62,280 nt of DNA from Crenothrix polyspora (GCF_900163755.1 NZ_FUKI01000105.1:1-62280), one strand, 5' to 3'. Shown: positions 45,063-56,686, numbered from the stretch's first letter. A program made the numbers and translations. The notes: generated by a model not told the origin, from the sequence alone.

Positions 45063-46250
45063 ATGTCCCTATTTCGCAGTAACAAAATGACGATAATTAC
45101 CAAAGCCAAGCTTATTTTAACTATAAGTTTGATCTTTGTGTTGACGGATACAGCAGTAAACACTGCGCAAGCCAATGTTATAAAACAAGCACCGATTATT
45201 GCCAAGCTACAAAAACTAAAGCCACCGCAGGTGTTATCTAAAGAAACTAACAAATGGATGAAGCGCTGGGTGGGTACAAATCTTGAAGCGGATGGTTTTG
45301 AGTTTTACGAACTTTCAGGTGCAACGTCAATTAATCTAAAAGTCCATAAAATAGACCCTACTGATTTAGAGGATGGCTATCAAGCTTATGGTACATTCGT
45401 TACGCGCGGTGGATCGGCTAATTTTGATATTGAACTGGCGTATTACAATTTGGCAGCAATTCTTGGCCACGACGATATTATTCGCCCAGTGGTTCGGTAT
45501 TCTTTAGGTGCAAAAGCCACCGCTGCCTTCAAAACATTATTAGAAAAAGATCGCCTTACCATAACCGATATTAACGCTAGGCGTTTGGTGCGAATTGATC
45601 GGATTTTAACCAGAATTGCAACAACACCTTCGCTACTGGGGTGTTTAAAAACTAAAAAACATGACAGCTACGCTGAATATAAATCTATTGCAGATATTTC
45701 TCGTGCCGCGCAAGGCGATCCAATAAAAAATAACCCGATTATTGCCGCTTTGCAAGCGTCTAATCCACAGCCGGTTGCTAACAAAAAAATTACGCTTCAA
45801 GCGGGATATACGGGTGATCTTCTGCAATTAGCGCGTGAATATTCGATTGTTATGACATTGGATGTTATTTTTCAACAATGGGATCGTTACAATAATGTCA
45901 ATGTTGGCTTGGCAAAAGACAGTGCCAATGTTGCGCATTTTTATATGACAGACAGCGGTGGTGCAGATATGTCGGATTATTTACCGAGTATAAAGCGTAA
46001 TTTGAGTTATTTTAATCGTTACGACCGTAAAACCATTGCCAAACTCAAGCAGTTATATCTTTTCTTAAATAATCCGGCACAGGGTTTTTTGGGCTATACA
46101 GATGCTGAAGCTTTTGTTGTTGATCTTGGTTTATACAGCGAATTTAAACCTGCCGAGTACGTTAGAATGTTGAAGCGAAACTTGCAATTTCTTCTTGCCA
46201 AGGTGTCTTTGACTACGCGTGAGTACGGCATCAATGCGTATCTTCCTTAG
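45063..46250 (+). CDS. Secreted kinase-fold protein (FAM20C/HipA-like pattern)
   Basis: A 395-residue exported protein of no family I can name with certainty. The signal peptide (TKAKLILTISLIFVLTDTAV) is cut near AQANV. The following motif order suggests a protein kinase-like fold: K93 in INLKVHK (ATP-binding Lys), E124 in FDIELAYYNLAAILG (helix C Glu), D274 in QQWDRYNN (catalytic loop) and D297 in YMTDSGGAD (metal loop). This resembles FAM20C-type secretory kinases and HipA/PI3K-like folds. ATP outside the cytoplasm is a problem, so the protein might be inactive or modify something else. GAGAAAGAG precedes the ATG. Confidence 0.62.
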   Translation: MSLFRSNKMTIITKAKLILTISLIFVLTDTAVNTAQANVIKQAPIIAKLQKLKPPQVLSKETNKWMKRWVGTNLEADGFEFYELSGATSINLKVHKIDPTDLEDGYQAYGTFVTRGGSANFDIELAYYNLAAILGHDDIIRPVVRYSLGAKATAAFKTLLEKDRLTITDINARRLVRIDRILTRIATTPSLLGCLKTKKHDSYAEYKSIADISRAAQGDPIKNNPIIAALQASNPQPVANKKITLQAGYTGDLLQLAREYSIVMTLDVIFQQWDRYNNVNVGLAKDSANVAHFYMTDSGGADMSDYLPSIKRNLSYFNRYDRKTIAKLKQLYLFLNNPAQGFLGYTDAEAFVVDLGLYSEFKPAEYVRMLKRNLQFLLAKVSLTTREYGINAYLP

Positions 46251-46340
46251 TATAATGTCAGTAATTTGTCGTAAGAGACGTAAAACTTAACGTCTCTCTA
46301 CGGCATGGTTTTTTCGCGGTAATTATTTTATAGTTTGAGT

Positions 46341-47273
46341 TCAGGAAAATGGTGATTGGTCGCCTAAAAATTTCTTTTTACGCAGTAGTTTTTTAGCCGC
46401 TTTTTGTTCACGAATAACCATTACTTCAAGAAGTTCTTTTTCCATCATTGCTGGGGTTTCCAGGCTGATTTTACCCAATACACCGGCGCGTAATTCAGTC
46501 AGGAATATTTTGGCCACCCTGTCCATTTCAACCGCCCCACCGGTACGTAAACAACCGCGTTGCGTACCAATTTCCACCAACAAAGCATGTTCGCTGTCAG
46601 GTAGTGTTTCCAGTTGAAAACGCTTCATGAGTGCATCTGAGTAATATTGCAGTAAATACTCAGCCGCCGCCATCGCAACGTCTAAATGATCTATCGCCGT
46701 GTCTTTAATTGCGCCGGTAATAGCCAAGCGATAGCCACTGTGGCGATTTTCAATATTCGGCCATAACATGCCAGGTGTATCCCATAACACAATATCTTCA
46801 CCAATGTTAATACGTTGCTGACCTTTGGTAATTGCCGGTTCGTTGCCGGTTTTAGCAATCAAACGCTCGGCTAAAATATTAATCAATGTTGATTTGCCGA
46901 CATTGGGAATCCCCATAATCAGTACTTGCGTGCGTTTATTAGCTGCCGACACGTTCGGGTGCATTTTGTGGCATAAGTCGATAAGTTGACGTATTTTTTC
47001 AGGGTGATCGCTGCTCACCGCTAAGGTTTTTATGCCTTGCTCTTGTTCTAAATAAGTTTGCCATTGCGCGGTTATTTCGGTATCCGCTAAATCGCTTTTG
47101 GTGAATACTTTAATGCAGGGCTTATTGCCACGCAATTCGGCCAATAAAGGGTTTTGGCTACTAAACGGAATACGCGCATCAATCACTTCAATGATGATAT
47201 CAACGTTCGGCAGCATTTCTTTCATTTCTTTGCCTGCTTTGCACATGTGCCCAGGATACCACTGAATTTGCAT
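46341..47273 (-). CDS. Ribosome biogenesis GTPase YlqF/RbgA
   Basis: A circularly permuted GTPase of 310 residues for large-subunit ribosome assembly. The motif order is G4 (FTKSDLAD) before G1 (GIPNVGKSTL) and G3 (LWDTPGMLWP), the hallmark of the YlqF/YawG family. The N-terminus IQWYPGHMCKAGKEMKEMLP is typical, and the C-terminal helical domain is about 90 residues. It is monocistronic and converges with the kinase-fold gene. Confidence 0.93.
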   Translation of the reverse strand: MQIQWYPGHMCKAGKEMKEMLPNVDIIIEVIDARIPFSSQNPLLAELRGNKPCIKVFTKSDLADTEITAQWQTYLEQEQGIKTLAVSSDHPEKIRQLIDLCHKMHPNVSAANKRTQVLIMGIPNVGKSTLINILAERLIAKTGNEPAITKGQQRINIGEDIVLWDTPGMLWPNIENRHSGYRLAITGAIKDTAIDHLDVAMAAAEYLLQYYSDALMKRFQLETLPDSEHALLVEIGTQRGCLRTGGAVEMDRVAKIFLTELRAGVLGKISLETPAMMEKELLEVMVIREQKAAKKLLRKKKFLGDQSPFS

Positions 47274-47819
47274 AGGTTTTTGTGTGTATTTTAGCTAGGG
47301 TAGGGGGTCAATTTTTTACGATTGAAATGATAAGTTAGTGGTTAGTATGCCGTATGTTGCTACACAACGGTCAATGAATCTTCTTATTGTCGCGTTATTT
47401 CACACCATCATACAACGGACGCATGCGAGTATGTTTGTTATTAATGGATCTATTATCAATGCGCCGCAAAGCAGTTGCTTTTATTTGTTGCGTAACAGCA
47501 AAAGCCTAGGCAGGCTGTAAATATCAGACTAATATCGTATGTAAATTTTCTTAAATAATACGATGTTATAATACGGAAATGTATTATGATTTTGATTGAT
47601 AGCGTTTTATATATAAATGCGACAGAGAATTTTTGTTAGCAATTAACTTTCTACTTGAATTTCATTCAGCTTGCGTTCATACTATTGTTGTATTTTAACA
47701 CAATCTGTTGCTTATTTGTATAAACGCAACAGGCGCACTTAATCCGCAAAAATACACTGCTGACGGATTGGTTTTTTAAAATGCTATTACGCAAGTAGCA
47801 AATAAACGGAAGAGGCATC
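47274..47819. other. Intergenic region upstream of the DUF481 gene
   Basis: No gene is credible here. A 60-codon frame at 47338-47520 looks like chance. The stretch is A/T-rich with TATAAT near 47567, a possible -10 element. A good ribosome binding site, GGAAGAGG, precedes 47820. Confidence 0.4.
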
Positions 47820-48863
47820 ATGAAACAAAGACAAACCTTACAATTAGTAACCCTGGCTTTGTGCGCTTTTACGGCTCACGCTGATGAAGTTTTATTAAAA
47901 AATGGTGACAAAATCACCGGCGAAGTCCTGAGTAAATCAGGATCAGTGTTGGAAATGAAAACCGATTACGCTGAAAAAGTGGTTATTAAATGGGATGCTG
48001 TTGAAACGTTAAATTCAAGCAAGCCTATGCTGGTTACCCTTAAAAATAAACAAGAGTTTACTGGCTTAGCGGGTAATAGCGAAAATAACAGCATGACGTT
48101 AAAAACAGATGGTGTTTATCAATCGCAGCCGATTCCACTGACTGAAATCAAAGAAATCAATAAAAAATTCTTCAGTGGTATGGCGAATGTCGGTGGTGGG
48201 CTTTCTGCGGGTAACACCACGCGCCAATCGTATCATGGTGATGCAACAGTTACGGTACGTGGTCGTGATGATCGGGTCGTTTTGGGTGGATTGTATAATT
48301 ACGCCGACAATGAAGACCAGGTGACCAAAAAGAATTCTTTAAATGCACGTAATTGGCAGGTGTTTGGTAACTACGCACATTTCTTTAGTGATAAATGGTA
48401 CGGTTATGCTAATGCCTTGCTGACTAACGATCGCTTACAAGATATAAAATTGCGTTCGGCCTTCGGTGTGGGCGCGGGTTATCAATTTTTCACATCAGAT
48501 GATCTTAACTTATCATTAGAAGCGGGTCCTGCTTATGTGAATGTTGATTTTTATGATCAAAGTCTGGTTTGCACACAAATACCTAAAAGCCTGTGCGCTT
48601 TAAAAGATCAAAGTGGCATAGCCGGACGTTGGGCAGTTAACTATGACCAATTTGTGTTTAACCGTGCAGTACAATTATTCCATAACCATGAAGGCCTGGT
48701 GGATGGTTCATTGTTTGTACGTAGTCGCACGGGTTTCCGTGTGCCGATTTGGAATGGCATACAATTTACTAACGAAGTACAGGTGGATTACTTCAGTAAA
48801 CCTGCCCCAGGTCGTGAATCAGTTGATACACGCTACTTGTTTAGTGTGGGTTACGGCTGGTAA
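47820..48863 (+). CDS. DUF481 family outer-membrane beta-barrel protein
   Basis: A 347-residue exported protein resembling YdiY/DUF481. A signal peptide (LQLVTLALCAFTAHA) precedes an N-terminal small domain repeated twice (EVLLKNGDKITGEVLSKSGS, VTLKNKQEFTGLAGN). The barrel then follows (GGGLSAGNTTRQSYHGDATV, ARNWQVFGNYAHFFSDKWYG, AFGVGAGYQFF) and ends YLFSVGYGW with a terminal aromatic. The role of DUF481 barrels is unknown; acid induction is reported for E. coli YdiY. Two extra Cys occur in LVCTQIPKSLCALKD. Confidence 0.85.
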   Translation: MKQRQTLQLVTLALCAFTAHADEVLLKNGDKITGEVLSKSGSVLEMKTDYAEKVVIKWDAVETLNSSKPMLVTLKNKQEFTGLAGNSENNSMTLKTDGVYQSQPIPLTEIKEINKKFFSGMANVGGGLSAGNTTRQSYHGDATVTVRGRDDRVVLGGLYNYADNEDQVTKKNSLNARNWQVFGNYAHFFSDKWYGYANALLTNDRLQDIKLRSAFGVGAGYQFFTSDDLNLSLEAGPAYVNVDFYDQSLVCTQIPKSLCALKDQSGIAGRWAVNYDQFVFNRAVQLFHNHEGLVDGSLFVRSRTGFRVPIWNGIQFTNEVQVDYFSKPAPGRESVDTRYLFSVGYGW

Positions 48864-48898
48864 TTTACATACTAATTCTGTTGGGTGTTGCAAAGACC

Positions 48899-49027
48899 TA
48901 CAGCGTTTTCACAGTTCAATAGTTACAGCGTAACCGTTCGCACTGAGCTTGTCGAAGTGTGCCGTTCATGCTTCGACAAGCTCAGCACGAACGGTGGCTG
49001 TAACTGTCCTAAGTTGAAAACGTTGTA
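48899..49027. repeat. Palindromic 129-bp-family element, copy 3
   Basis: Starts TACAGCGTTTTCACAG and ends TTGAAAACGTTGTA. It is 129 bp, between the DUF481 gene and the 3' end of mtaB. It is in the same orientation as copies 1, 2 and 5. Confidence 0.9.
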
Positions 49028-49098
49028 CGAGGTTTTAAGAAACTTGTAGGTCTTGTATTTGTCAAAAATATACCCGACCTATCAAGATTGACTGCGTG

Positions 49099-50394
49099 CT
49101 ATGCCCAGTTAATTAGTTGTCCTGTTAAATAATCATCAGTTAGCTGTGTTAATTTTACGCTGGCTAACTGATTTTCTAATGTATCAGCGCTCTTTATGAC
49201 CGCCGCCACTCGAAGATAATTAGGCGTATAACCAAATACGCGCTTTTGATTTTCGTCGCAAACTTCGCTGTAGCCTTCCCACAACACCGAAAATTCCTGG
49301 CCAATATTATTTTGGTAGAAGGCCTGTTTTAAGGTGTTGGCTATTTCATGCAACTGTTGGCTACGTTGCTTTTTGGTCTGGCTGTCCACTTGATTGGGCA
49401 AGGTGGCCGCTTTAGTGCCGTTGCGAATGGAATAGGTAAAGATATGAATATGGCCAAAGCCAATGTGCTGAATAAAATCGACACTTTGCTGCCATTCTTC
49501 TTCGGTTTCGCCAGGAAAACCGACGATAATATCGGTGGTGATATTAAAATGTGGAATGCGCTGACGTAATTGCTGCACGATGTCGGCAAATTCTGCGGTT
49601 TTACAGCGCCGTGCCATTCTGCGCAGTACCGAATCCGCACCGCTTTGCAGTGGCAAATGCAAATGTGGCATTAAGCGTGGGTTGTTAAACAGTTCAAAAA
49701 ACTCGGCGGTAAATTCCCACGGTTCAAGTGATCCTAAACGCAGTCTTGGAATGTGGGTGCGTTGTAAAATAGCCTTAATTAAATCACACAGTGTATAGCC
49801 CAAATCGCTACCATAGCCGCCTAAGTGTACGCCGGTAAGAATAATTTCATTGATACCCTGTGCGTGTAGCGTGTTAATGTCTGCAATAACGAGATCAATC
49901 GACCGACTGATTTCTTCGCCACGGGCAATGGTAACAATGCAAAACGTGCAGCGGTAACGACAACCGTCTTGCACTTTAACAAATGCGCGTTGCCTGCCAC
50001 GGGTAAATAAAGACGATTCTCCGGGATCTGATGACATTTCTGGCATGGTTTCCATGCTCAGTTCGGTTAAGGAACGCTCGACTAATTGAGCTTTATCGGC
50101 ATTACGCACCACCATGTCCACGCCCATAATGGCAGCGGCCTCCGCTTCATCTAAGGTAGCATAACAGCCACTGATCACCAGTTTGGCCTTGGGATTGTCG
50201 CGGTGAACACGGCGTATTAAATTGCGCGATTTTCGCGCTGCATCATGGGTAACCGCGCAAGAATTAATAACGATAAGATCGGCTGCTTGTGCTTGTTGGG
50301 TAATGTGATGACCCGATTTTTGAAAGTCGTGTGCCCAGGTTTCCAATTCAGCTTCATTCAGGCGACAGCCGAGCGTTTTAAGGTGTACTAACAT
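49099..50394 (-). CDS. mtaB: tRNA t6A37 methylthiotransferase MtaB
   Basis: A radical SAM enzyme that adds a methylthio group to t6A37 of tRNAs reading ANN codons. The start is the ATG at 50394 (MLVHLKTLGCRLNEAE); the longer frame upstream does not belong. The N-terminal cluster Cys lie in LGCRLNEAE, VINSCAVT and VISGCYATLD. The radical SAM motif is CRYRCTFCIV. The C-terminal TRAM domain ends LTDDYLTGQLINWA. Length 431. It is the MtaB/YqeV type rather than MiaB or RimO, judged from the shorter N-terminal region and TLGCRLN motif. Confidence 0.92.
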   Translation of the reverse strand: MLVHLKTLGCRLNEAELETWAHDFQKSGHHITQQAQAADLIVINSCAVTHDAARKSRNLIRRVHRDNPKAKLVISGCYATLDEAEAAAIMGVDMVVRNADKAQLVERSLTELSMETMPEMSSDPGESSLFTRGRQRAFVKVQDGCRYRCTFCIVTIARGEEISRSIDLVIADINTLHAQGINEIILTGVHLGGYGSDLGYTLCDLIKAILQRTHIPRLRLGSLEPWEFTAEFFELFNNPRLMPHLHLPLQSGADSVLRRMARRCKTAEFADIVQQLRQRIPHFNITTDIIVGFPGETEEEWQQSVDFIQHIGFGHIHIFTYSIRNGTKAATLPNQVDSQTKKQRSQQLHEIANTLKQAFYQNNIGQEFSVLWEGYSEVCDENQKRVFGYTPNYLRVAAVIKSADTLENQLASVKLTQLTDDYLTGQLINWA

Positions 50395-50690
50395 GAATGG
50401 TATGAAAAATCCGCATGCAAAAAGAGTCGCTATTATAGCACTTGCCAAGCTTTGGTGACTTGGCAATGCTGTGGATTTGAATGGAGTTGCTGCACGGAGA
50501 GGAAAAGCCAGCTATTGCGTGTTAAATTTAACTGTATGGCGCTTGTTACTGAAAGAGGAAAAGGCCGTAGGGCTGGTACGGCCTTTAATTGTGATAAACG
50601 TCAACCTAAGGAGTCCGCCAAAGAAACTATCTACCACGACTTAATTATGGCACACATTAAAAATTAGTATTGTGAACTAAGTCACAAAAA
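50395..50690. other. Spacer between purB end and mtaB start
   Basis: Contains the purB terminator hairpin and the mtaB upstream region. A 71-codon frame here is not credible. Confidence 0.4.
50560..50586 (-). terminator. purB terminator
   Basis: Perfect arms AAAGGCCGTA/TACGGCCTTT (50560-50569 and 50577-50586) with a 7-base loop. On the minus strand the stem is followed by TTCCTCTTT. It lies about 105 bases past the purB stop. Confidence 0.6.
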
Positions 50691-52067
<1,377 letters not shown>

Positions 52068-52092
52068 TTATTTATGTGTTGATTGATATTGA

Positions 52093-52221
52093 TACAGCGT
52101 TTTCAACTTAGGGCAGTTACAGCCACCGTTCGTGCTGAGCTTGTCGAAGCATGAACGGCACACTTCGACAAGCTCAGTACGAACGGTTACGCTGTAACTA
52201 TTGAACTGTGAAAACGCTGTA
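52093..52221. repeat. Palindromic 129-bp-family element, copy 4 (inverted)
   Basis: The only copy in the opposite orientation. It starts TACAGCGTTTTCAACTTAGG and ends GTGAAAACGCTGTA, with the inner stem GAGCTTGTCGAAG/CTTCGACAAGCTC. It is 129 bp, between purB and mnmA. Confidence 0.9.
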
Positions 52222-52291
52222 GTGCCCCGCAGAATAGACACTTTGATGCGTAATGGTGGGCAAAAAATTTGATAGTCATGTACTAAGCCGG

Positions 52292-53383
52292 TTATTGATT
52301 TGTTTTTGATTCAATAATGCCGCCACCTAAACATAGCTCGCCATCATAAAACACCACGGATTGTCCTGGTGTAATTGCTCGTTGTGGCTCATCAAAAACG
52401 CAGCGCACCCGATCATTCGACAATGGCGTAACAGTGCAGGCTTGATCGGCTTGGCGATAACGAGTTTTTGCGTAGCAGCGCAGCACCTCTGTGAGTGGCT
52501 GATTATTGCACCAGTCCAGTTGATTGGCTTCCAAAGTATTATGCAGCAGTAACGGATGGTTATGGCCTTGGCCGACGATTAAGCGATTAGTGGTCAAGTC
52601 TTTATTCAGTACATACCACGGCTCATCGGGTGCATCTTTAACGCCGCCGATCCCTAAACCTTGGCGCTGGCCAAAGGTGTAATACATCAGGCCATGATGC
52701 TGGCCAATAAGCTGTCCGTCGGGGCTGCGCATTTCGCCAGGCTGGGTGGGTAAATAGCGTTGTAAAAACTCGGTAAATTTGCGCTCGCCAATAAAACAAA
52801 TACCGGTACTGTCTTTTTTCTTATGATTATCAAAACCCGCTTTTGTCGCCAAGGCGCGAATTTCTGGTTTGTGCAAATGGCCAATCGGAAACAGTGTGCG
52901 TGATAGCTGCTTTTGCGCCATCGTGTACAAAAAATAGCTTTGTTCTTTATTGGGATCTAAGCCTTTGAGTAAAAAGTATTTGCCATTTTCTTCAGCGACA
53001 CGGGCATAGTGGCCAGTGGCGATGAATTCTGCGGCTAAATCTTCAGTCGCGTAGTTTAAAAACGCTTTAAATTTAACGTGTTTATTACAGAGAATATCGG
53101 GATTTGGCGTGCGCCCGGCTTTAAATTCTGATAAAAATACCTCAAAGACTTCATCCCAGTATTCGCTGGCAAAATTAACCGTTTTTAGTGTTATGCCGAG
53201 TTTGTCGCAGACTTGCTGTGCATCGGCCAGATCTTGCATGGCGGTGCAGTATTCAGTGCCATCGTCTTCTTCCCAGTTTTTCATGAACAAGCCGGTAACA
53301 TCATGGCCTTGTTCTAATAATAACAGGGCGGTGACAGAAGAATCCACGCCACCGGACATGCCGACTATAATGTTTTTACGCAT
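52292..53383 (-). CDS. mnmA: tRNA-specific 2-thiouridylase MnmA
   Basis: Thiolates U34 of tRNA-Lys, -Glu and -Gln. It has 363 residues. The PP-loop is [16 protein letters not shown]. The two catalytic Cys lie in [18 protein letters not shown] and [16 protein letters not shown]. Other markers are FATGHYARV-like [14 protein letters not shown] and [13 protein letters not shown]. It overlaps the upstream nudJ gene by eight bases, so the two are likely co-transcribed. The next gene on this strand is purB. Confidence 0.97.
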   Translation of the reverse strand: MRKNIIVGMSGGVDSSVTALLLLEQGHDVTGLFMKNWEEDDGTEYCTAMQDLADAQQVCDKLGITLKTVNFASEYWDEVFEVFLSEFKAGRTPNPDILCNKHVKFKAFLNYATEDLAAEFIATGHYARVAEENGKYFLLKGLDPNKEQSYFLYTMAQKQLSRTLFPIGHLHKPEIRALATKAGFDNHKKKDSTGICFIGERKFTEFLQRYLPTQPGEMRSPDGQLIGQHHGLMYYTFGQRQGLGIGGVKDAPDEPWYVLNKDLTTNRLIVGQGHNHPLLLHNTLEANQLDWCNNQPLTEVLRCYAKTRYRQADQACTVTPLSNDRVRCVFDEPQRAITPGQSVVFYDGELCLGGGIIESKTNQ

Positions 53384-53837
53384 GGTGATTATTGAGTAAT
53401 GATTTCAGCATACTGAGTGGAAAGCGTTGGCCGTTCAGGTATTCATCCATACATGACAGCACTAGGGGGCTGCGACAGCGTGATTGCTGGGTAAAAATTT
53501 CATCACGGGTTAACCAATGGGTGGCGATAATGCCATCATCCAGAGCTTGCAAGGGATTGTGGCTGTGGCATTGGCCAGAAAAGCAAAAACGCATGTAGGT
53601 GGGGGAGTTAGGATTAAGTCGCCACAGTTGCACGGAAATAATCGCCTCTGGTTCAAAATGCCAGGCGGTTTCTTCGTTAACTTCGCGCTTAACAGCGGCA
53701 AGCAAGTCTTCGTGTTCTTCTAGATGGCCGGCGGGTTGATTAAATTGCAGGCCGCTGGAAGTTTCTTCTTCAACAAAAAGAAAACGATCACCGCGTTGGA
53801 TGATGGCGGCGACAGTGACGTGTGGTTTCCAAACCAT
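53376..53837 (-). CDS. nudJ: NudJ-type Nudix phosphatase
   Basis: A 153-residue Nudix enzyme; NudJ hydrolyses nucleoside di- and triphosphates and HMP pyrophosphate. The N-terminus [20 protein letters not shown] is typical. The Nudix box [20 protein letters not shown] has all acidic residues, but the Gly of the final EExG is Ala (EETAW). The position just before mnmA matches E. coli nudJ-mnmA, which supports the name. It overlaps mnmA by eight bases. Confidence 0.9.
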   Translation of the reverse strand: MVWKPHVTVAAIIQRGDRFLFVEEETSSGLQFNQPAGHLEEHEDLLAAVKREVNEETAWHFEPEAIISVQLWRLNPNSPTYMRFCFSGQCHSHNPLQALDDGIIATHWLTRDEIFTQQSRCRSPLVLSCMDEYLNGQRFPLSMLKSLLNNHHA

Positions 53838-54076
53838 TCAGGTGTTCCGAGTGAATAAAAAGGCTATTCTACTGGATTTAACGGTATTATGGCTGCAAAG
53901 ATTTAACAGATGATCTGTTTCATAAAACAGTCACTTGTCTACTTTATAACAATGCGCATCACTGCCCGCTTGCAGGATGCAACTGGGTGAGCGGTTAATT
54001 TTCTTATGCACAAGGCCTTGAAATATTCTTACATTAGCATTATGTTAAGGCCTAGAATACTATTTTACAGGGAATT

Positions 54077-54400
54077 ATGTCCGATTTTGATCCATACAGA
54101 GACGACGATAACGATTTGTCGATTCAGCTGGCTGAGCCTAAGCTCAAAAAGCCGCCGTTGTTTAAAGTCATTTTGTTAAATGATGATTTTACGCCGATGG
54201 ATTTTGTCATTGAAATCTTAATGCAGTTTTTTGCTATGCCCAAAGAAAAGGCGACGCAAGTGATGTTACAAGTCCATACACAAGGCGTGGGAGTGTGCGG
54301 TACGTATTCCAAAGATGTTGCAGAAACCAAGGTTTATATCGTCAATGAGTATTCAAGACAGCATCAGCATCCCTTGCTGTGCTCAATGGAAGAACTGTAG
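54077..54400 (+). CDS. clpS: ATP-dependent Clp protease adaptor ClpS
   Basis: Delivers N-degron substrates to ClpAP. It has 107 residues: an unstructured N-terminus (MSDFDPYRDDDNDLSIQLAE), then the core with KPPLFKVILLNDDFTPMDFV, whose NDD and Met residues form the N-terminal-residue pocket, then HTQGVGVCGTYSKDVAETKV. clpA begins 12 bases after its stop codon. Confidence 0.97.
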   Translation: MSDFDPYRDDDNDLSIQLAEPKLKKPPLFKVILLNDDFTPMDFVIEILMQFFAMPKEKATQVMLQVHTQGVGVCGTYSKDVAETKVYIVNEYSRQHQHPLLCSMEEL

Positions 54401-54411
54401 TCGGAGAGTGT

Positions 54412-56682
54412 ATGTTAAGTAAAGAGCTGGAAGTTACCCTGAATATGGCCTTTAAAAAAGCCTACGATCAGCGCCACGAGTTTATTACCGTTGAGCATCT
54501 GCTGCTGGCATTAACCGATAATGCCTCCGCAGAAGTCATTATGAAAGCCTGTGGCTGCAATCTTAAAGTGTTACGCATGCAGTTGGAGCAATTTATTGAT
54601 GAAACCATTTCCCTGATACCCGATGGCATACACCGTGAAACCCAGCCTACTCTGGGTTTTCAGCGTGTGTTACAGCGTGCGGTTTTTCATGTGCAAGCAT
54701 CTGATAAAAAAGAAGTGTCGGGCGCTAATTTATTTGTGGCATTGTTTAGCGAGCAAGATTCGCATGCGGTGTATTTATTAAATAAACAAGATGTTTCCAG
54801 GCTGGACGTGGTGAATTATGTCGCACACGGCATATCCAAAAACGAACAGGATCAGTCATCCGCACCTGAGCAAGCTGCCAAAATGAACCCTAATGACCCA
54901 GAAGCGTCCAGTACTCCTTTGGAAAAATACGCCACTAATCTTAATGACGAAGCCTTAAAAGGTAAGATTGATCCGCTCATTGGCCGCGAGGCCGAAGTGG
55001 AGCGCACCATACAAATCTTATGTCGCAGGCGTAAAAACAACCCGTTATTGGTGGGTGAGGCCGGTGTCGGCAAAACCGCCATTGCCGAAGGTTTAGCCAA
55101 GCGCATTGTGGAAGAAAGTGTGCCCGAAATTTTGCGTAGCAGCGTGATTTATGCGCTGGATTTGGGTGCCTTGGTGGCCGGTACCAAATACCGGGGCGAT
55201 TTTGAAAAGCGCTTGAAAGATTTGGTGAATCAGCTAAAAAATGAACCGGATTCAATTTTATTTATCGACGAAATCCATACTATTATTGGTGCAGGTTCGG
55301 CCTCTGGTGGTGTCATGGATGCGTCCAATTTAATTAAACCCATTCTGGCCTCAGGTCAGTTGCGCTGTATCGGTTCTACGACCTATCAAGAATATCGCGG
55401 TATTTTCGAGAAAGACCATGCGTTAGTACGTCGCTTCCAAAAAGTGGACGTGCTTGAGCCTTCTGTGGAAGAAACCATCCTTATTTTAAAAGGCCTTAAA
55501 TCGCGCTTTGAAGAGCATCATGATGTGAAATACTCGCCAGAAGCCTTGCGGGTTGCGGCAGAATTATCCGATCGCTATATTACCGACCGGCATTTGCCTG
55601 ATAAAGCCATTGATGTAATTGATGAAGCCGGTGCAAGACAGCGCATGAAACTGGTGTCTGAGCGTGTGCCGGTGATTGATGTGACCGAGATTGAAGATAT
55701 TGTTTCCAAAATGGCCAGAGTACCGGCTAAATCGGTGTCGTCGAATGAAGTGGATAAGCTGGGTAATCTGGACAAAAATCTCAAGATGTTGGTGTTTGGT
55801 CAAGACGAGGCTATTTCTGCGTTAACGTCAGCTATCAAGCTGTCGCGAGCGGGTTTGCGGGAAGCCCAAAAAACCATCGGCGCATTTTTGTTTGCAGGCC
55901 CTACCGGTGTCGGTAAAACCGAAGTAACGCGACAATTGGCTAAGGTGCTGGGCGTAGAGTTAATTCGTTTTGATATGTCTGAATACATGGAACGGCATAC
56001 GGTATCACGGTTAATTGGCGCACCACCAGGTTACGTGGGCTTTGATCAAGGCGGGTTATTGACCGAGCAAGTCAATAAGCATCCGTATGCGGTGTTGCTG
56101 TTGGATGAAATAGAAAAAGCTCACCCTGATGTGTTTAATTTATTATTGCAAGTGATGGATCACGGCACGCTAACCGATACCAATGGCCGCAAGGCGGATT
56201 TCCGTAATATCATCATGGTAATGACTACCAACGCAGGGGCGGCAGAAGGCAGTCGTGCTTCCATTGGTTTTACCCAGCAAGACCATGTGACGGATAGCTT
56301 GAAAGTCATCGAAAGAACTTTTTCACCGGAGTTTCGTAACCGTTTGGATACGATTATTCAGTTCAAACCGCTGGATATTGCCATTGTGGGCTCTGTGGTC
56401 GACAAGTTTATCTTTGAGCTGGAAGCGTTGCTGGCCGATAAAAACGTCACCCTCAGCCTAGATACCGATGCCCGTTTGTGGCTGGCCGAGCACGGGTGTA
56501 GTCCAGAAATGGGGGCAAGACCGATGGCAAGATTGATCCAGGAAAAAATCAAAAAGCCACTGGCGAACGATTTGCTGTTCGGTAAATTAGTGCGCGGCGG
56601 TAATGTGCGTATCTATGTAGAAAACAATGAGCTCAGCTTGGATATAGAAAATAATGAATTAATTGTTTCTGAAAACGGTTAA
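54412..56682 (+). CDS. clpA: ATP-dependent Clp protease ATPase subunit ClpA
   Basis: AAA+ unfoldase partnering ClpP. The start is the ATG at 54412 (MLSKELEVTLNMAFKKAYDQ), not the upstream in-frame ATG inside clpS. The 756 residues comprise an N-domain (about 1-145), a first AAA+ domain (Walker A LLVGEAGVGKTAIAEG, Walker B SILFIDEIH) and a second (Walker A FLFAGPTGVGKTEVTRQLAK, Walker B VLLLDEIEKAHPD). An IGF/L-type ClpP loop is expected near IGFTQQD. The cluster clpS-clpA-infA is common in Gammaproteobacteria. Confidence 0.97.
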   Translation: MLSKELEVTLNMAFKKAYDQRHEFITVEHLLLALTDNASAEVIMKACGCNLKVLRMQLEQFIDETISLIPDGIHRETQPTLGFQRVLQRAVFHVQASDKKEVSGANLFVALFSEQDSHAVYLLNKQDVSRLDVVNYVAHGISKNEQDQSSAPEQAAKMNPNDPEASSTPLEKYATNLNDEALKGKIDPLIGREAEVERTIQILCRRRKNNPLLVGEAGVGKTAIAEGLAKRIVEESVPEILRSSVIYALDLGALVAGTKYRGDFEKRLKDLVNQLKNEPDSILFIDEIHTIIGAGSASGGVMDASNLIKPILASGQLRCIGSTTYQEYRGIFEKDHALVRRFQKVDVLEPSVEETILILKGLKSRFEEHHDVKYSPEALRVAAELSDRYITDRHLPDKAIDVIDEAGARQRMKLVSERVPVIDVTEIEDIVSKMARVPAKSVSSNEVDKLGNLDKNLKMLVFGQDEAISALTSAIKLSRAGLREAQKTIGAFLFAGPTGVGKTEVTRQLAKVLGVELIRFDMSEYMERHTVSRLIGAPPGYVGFDQGGLLTEQVNKHPYAVLLLDEIEKAHPDVFNLLLQVMDHGTLTDTNGRKADFRNIIMVMTTNAGAAEGSRASIGFTQQDHVTDSLKVIERTFSPEFRNRLDTIIQFKPLDIAIVGSVVDKFIFELEALLADKNVTLSLDTDARLWLAEHGCSPEMGARPMARLIQEKIKKPLANDLLFGKLVRGGNVRIYVENNELSLDIENNELIVSENG

Positions 56683-56686
56683 TCGG

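Noticed and set aside
45306-45330. Ser-Gly-Ala-Thr in the kinase-fold protein (residues 85-88) as another ApbE flavinylation site
   Set aside because: The consensus needs Asp three positions before the Ser; here that position is Tyr (YELSGAT). The gene is also far from apbE.
47338-47520. 60-codon plus-strand frame between the YlqF gene and the DUF481 gene
   Set aside because: No ribosome binding site or recognisable motif; probably chance.
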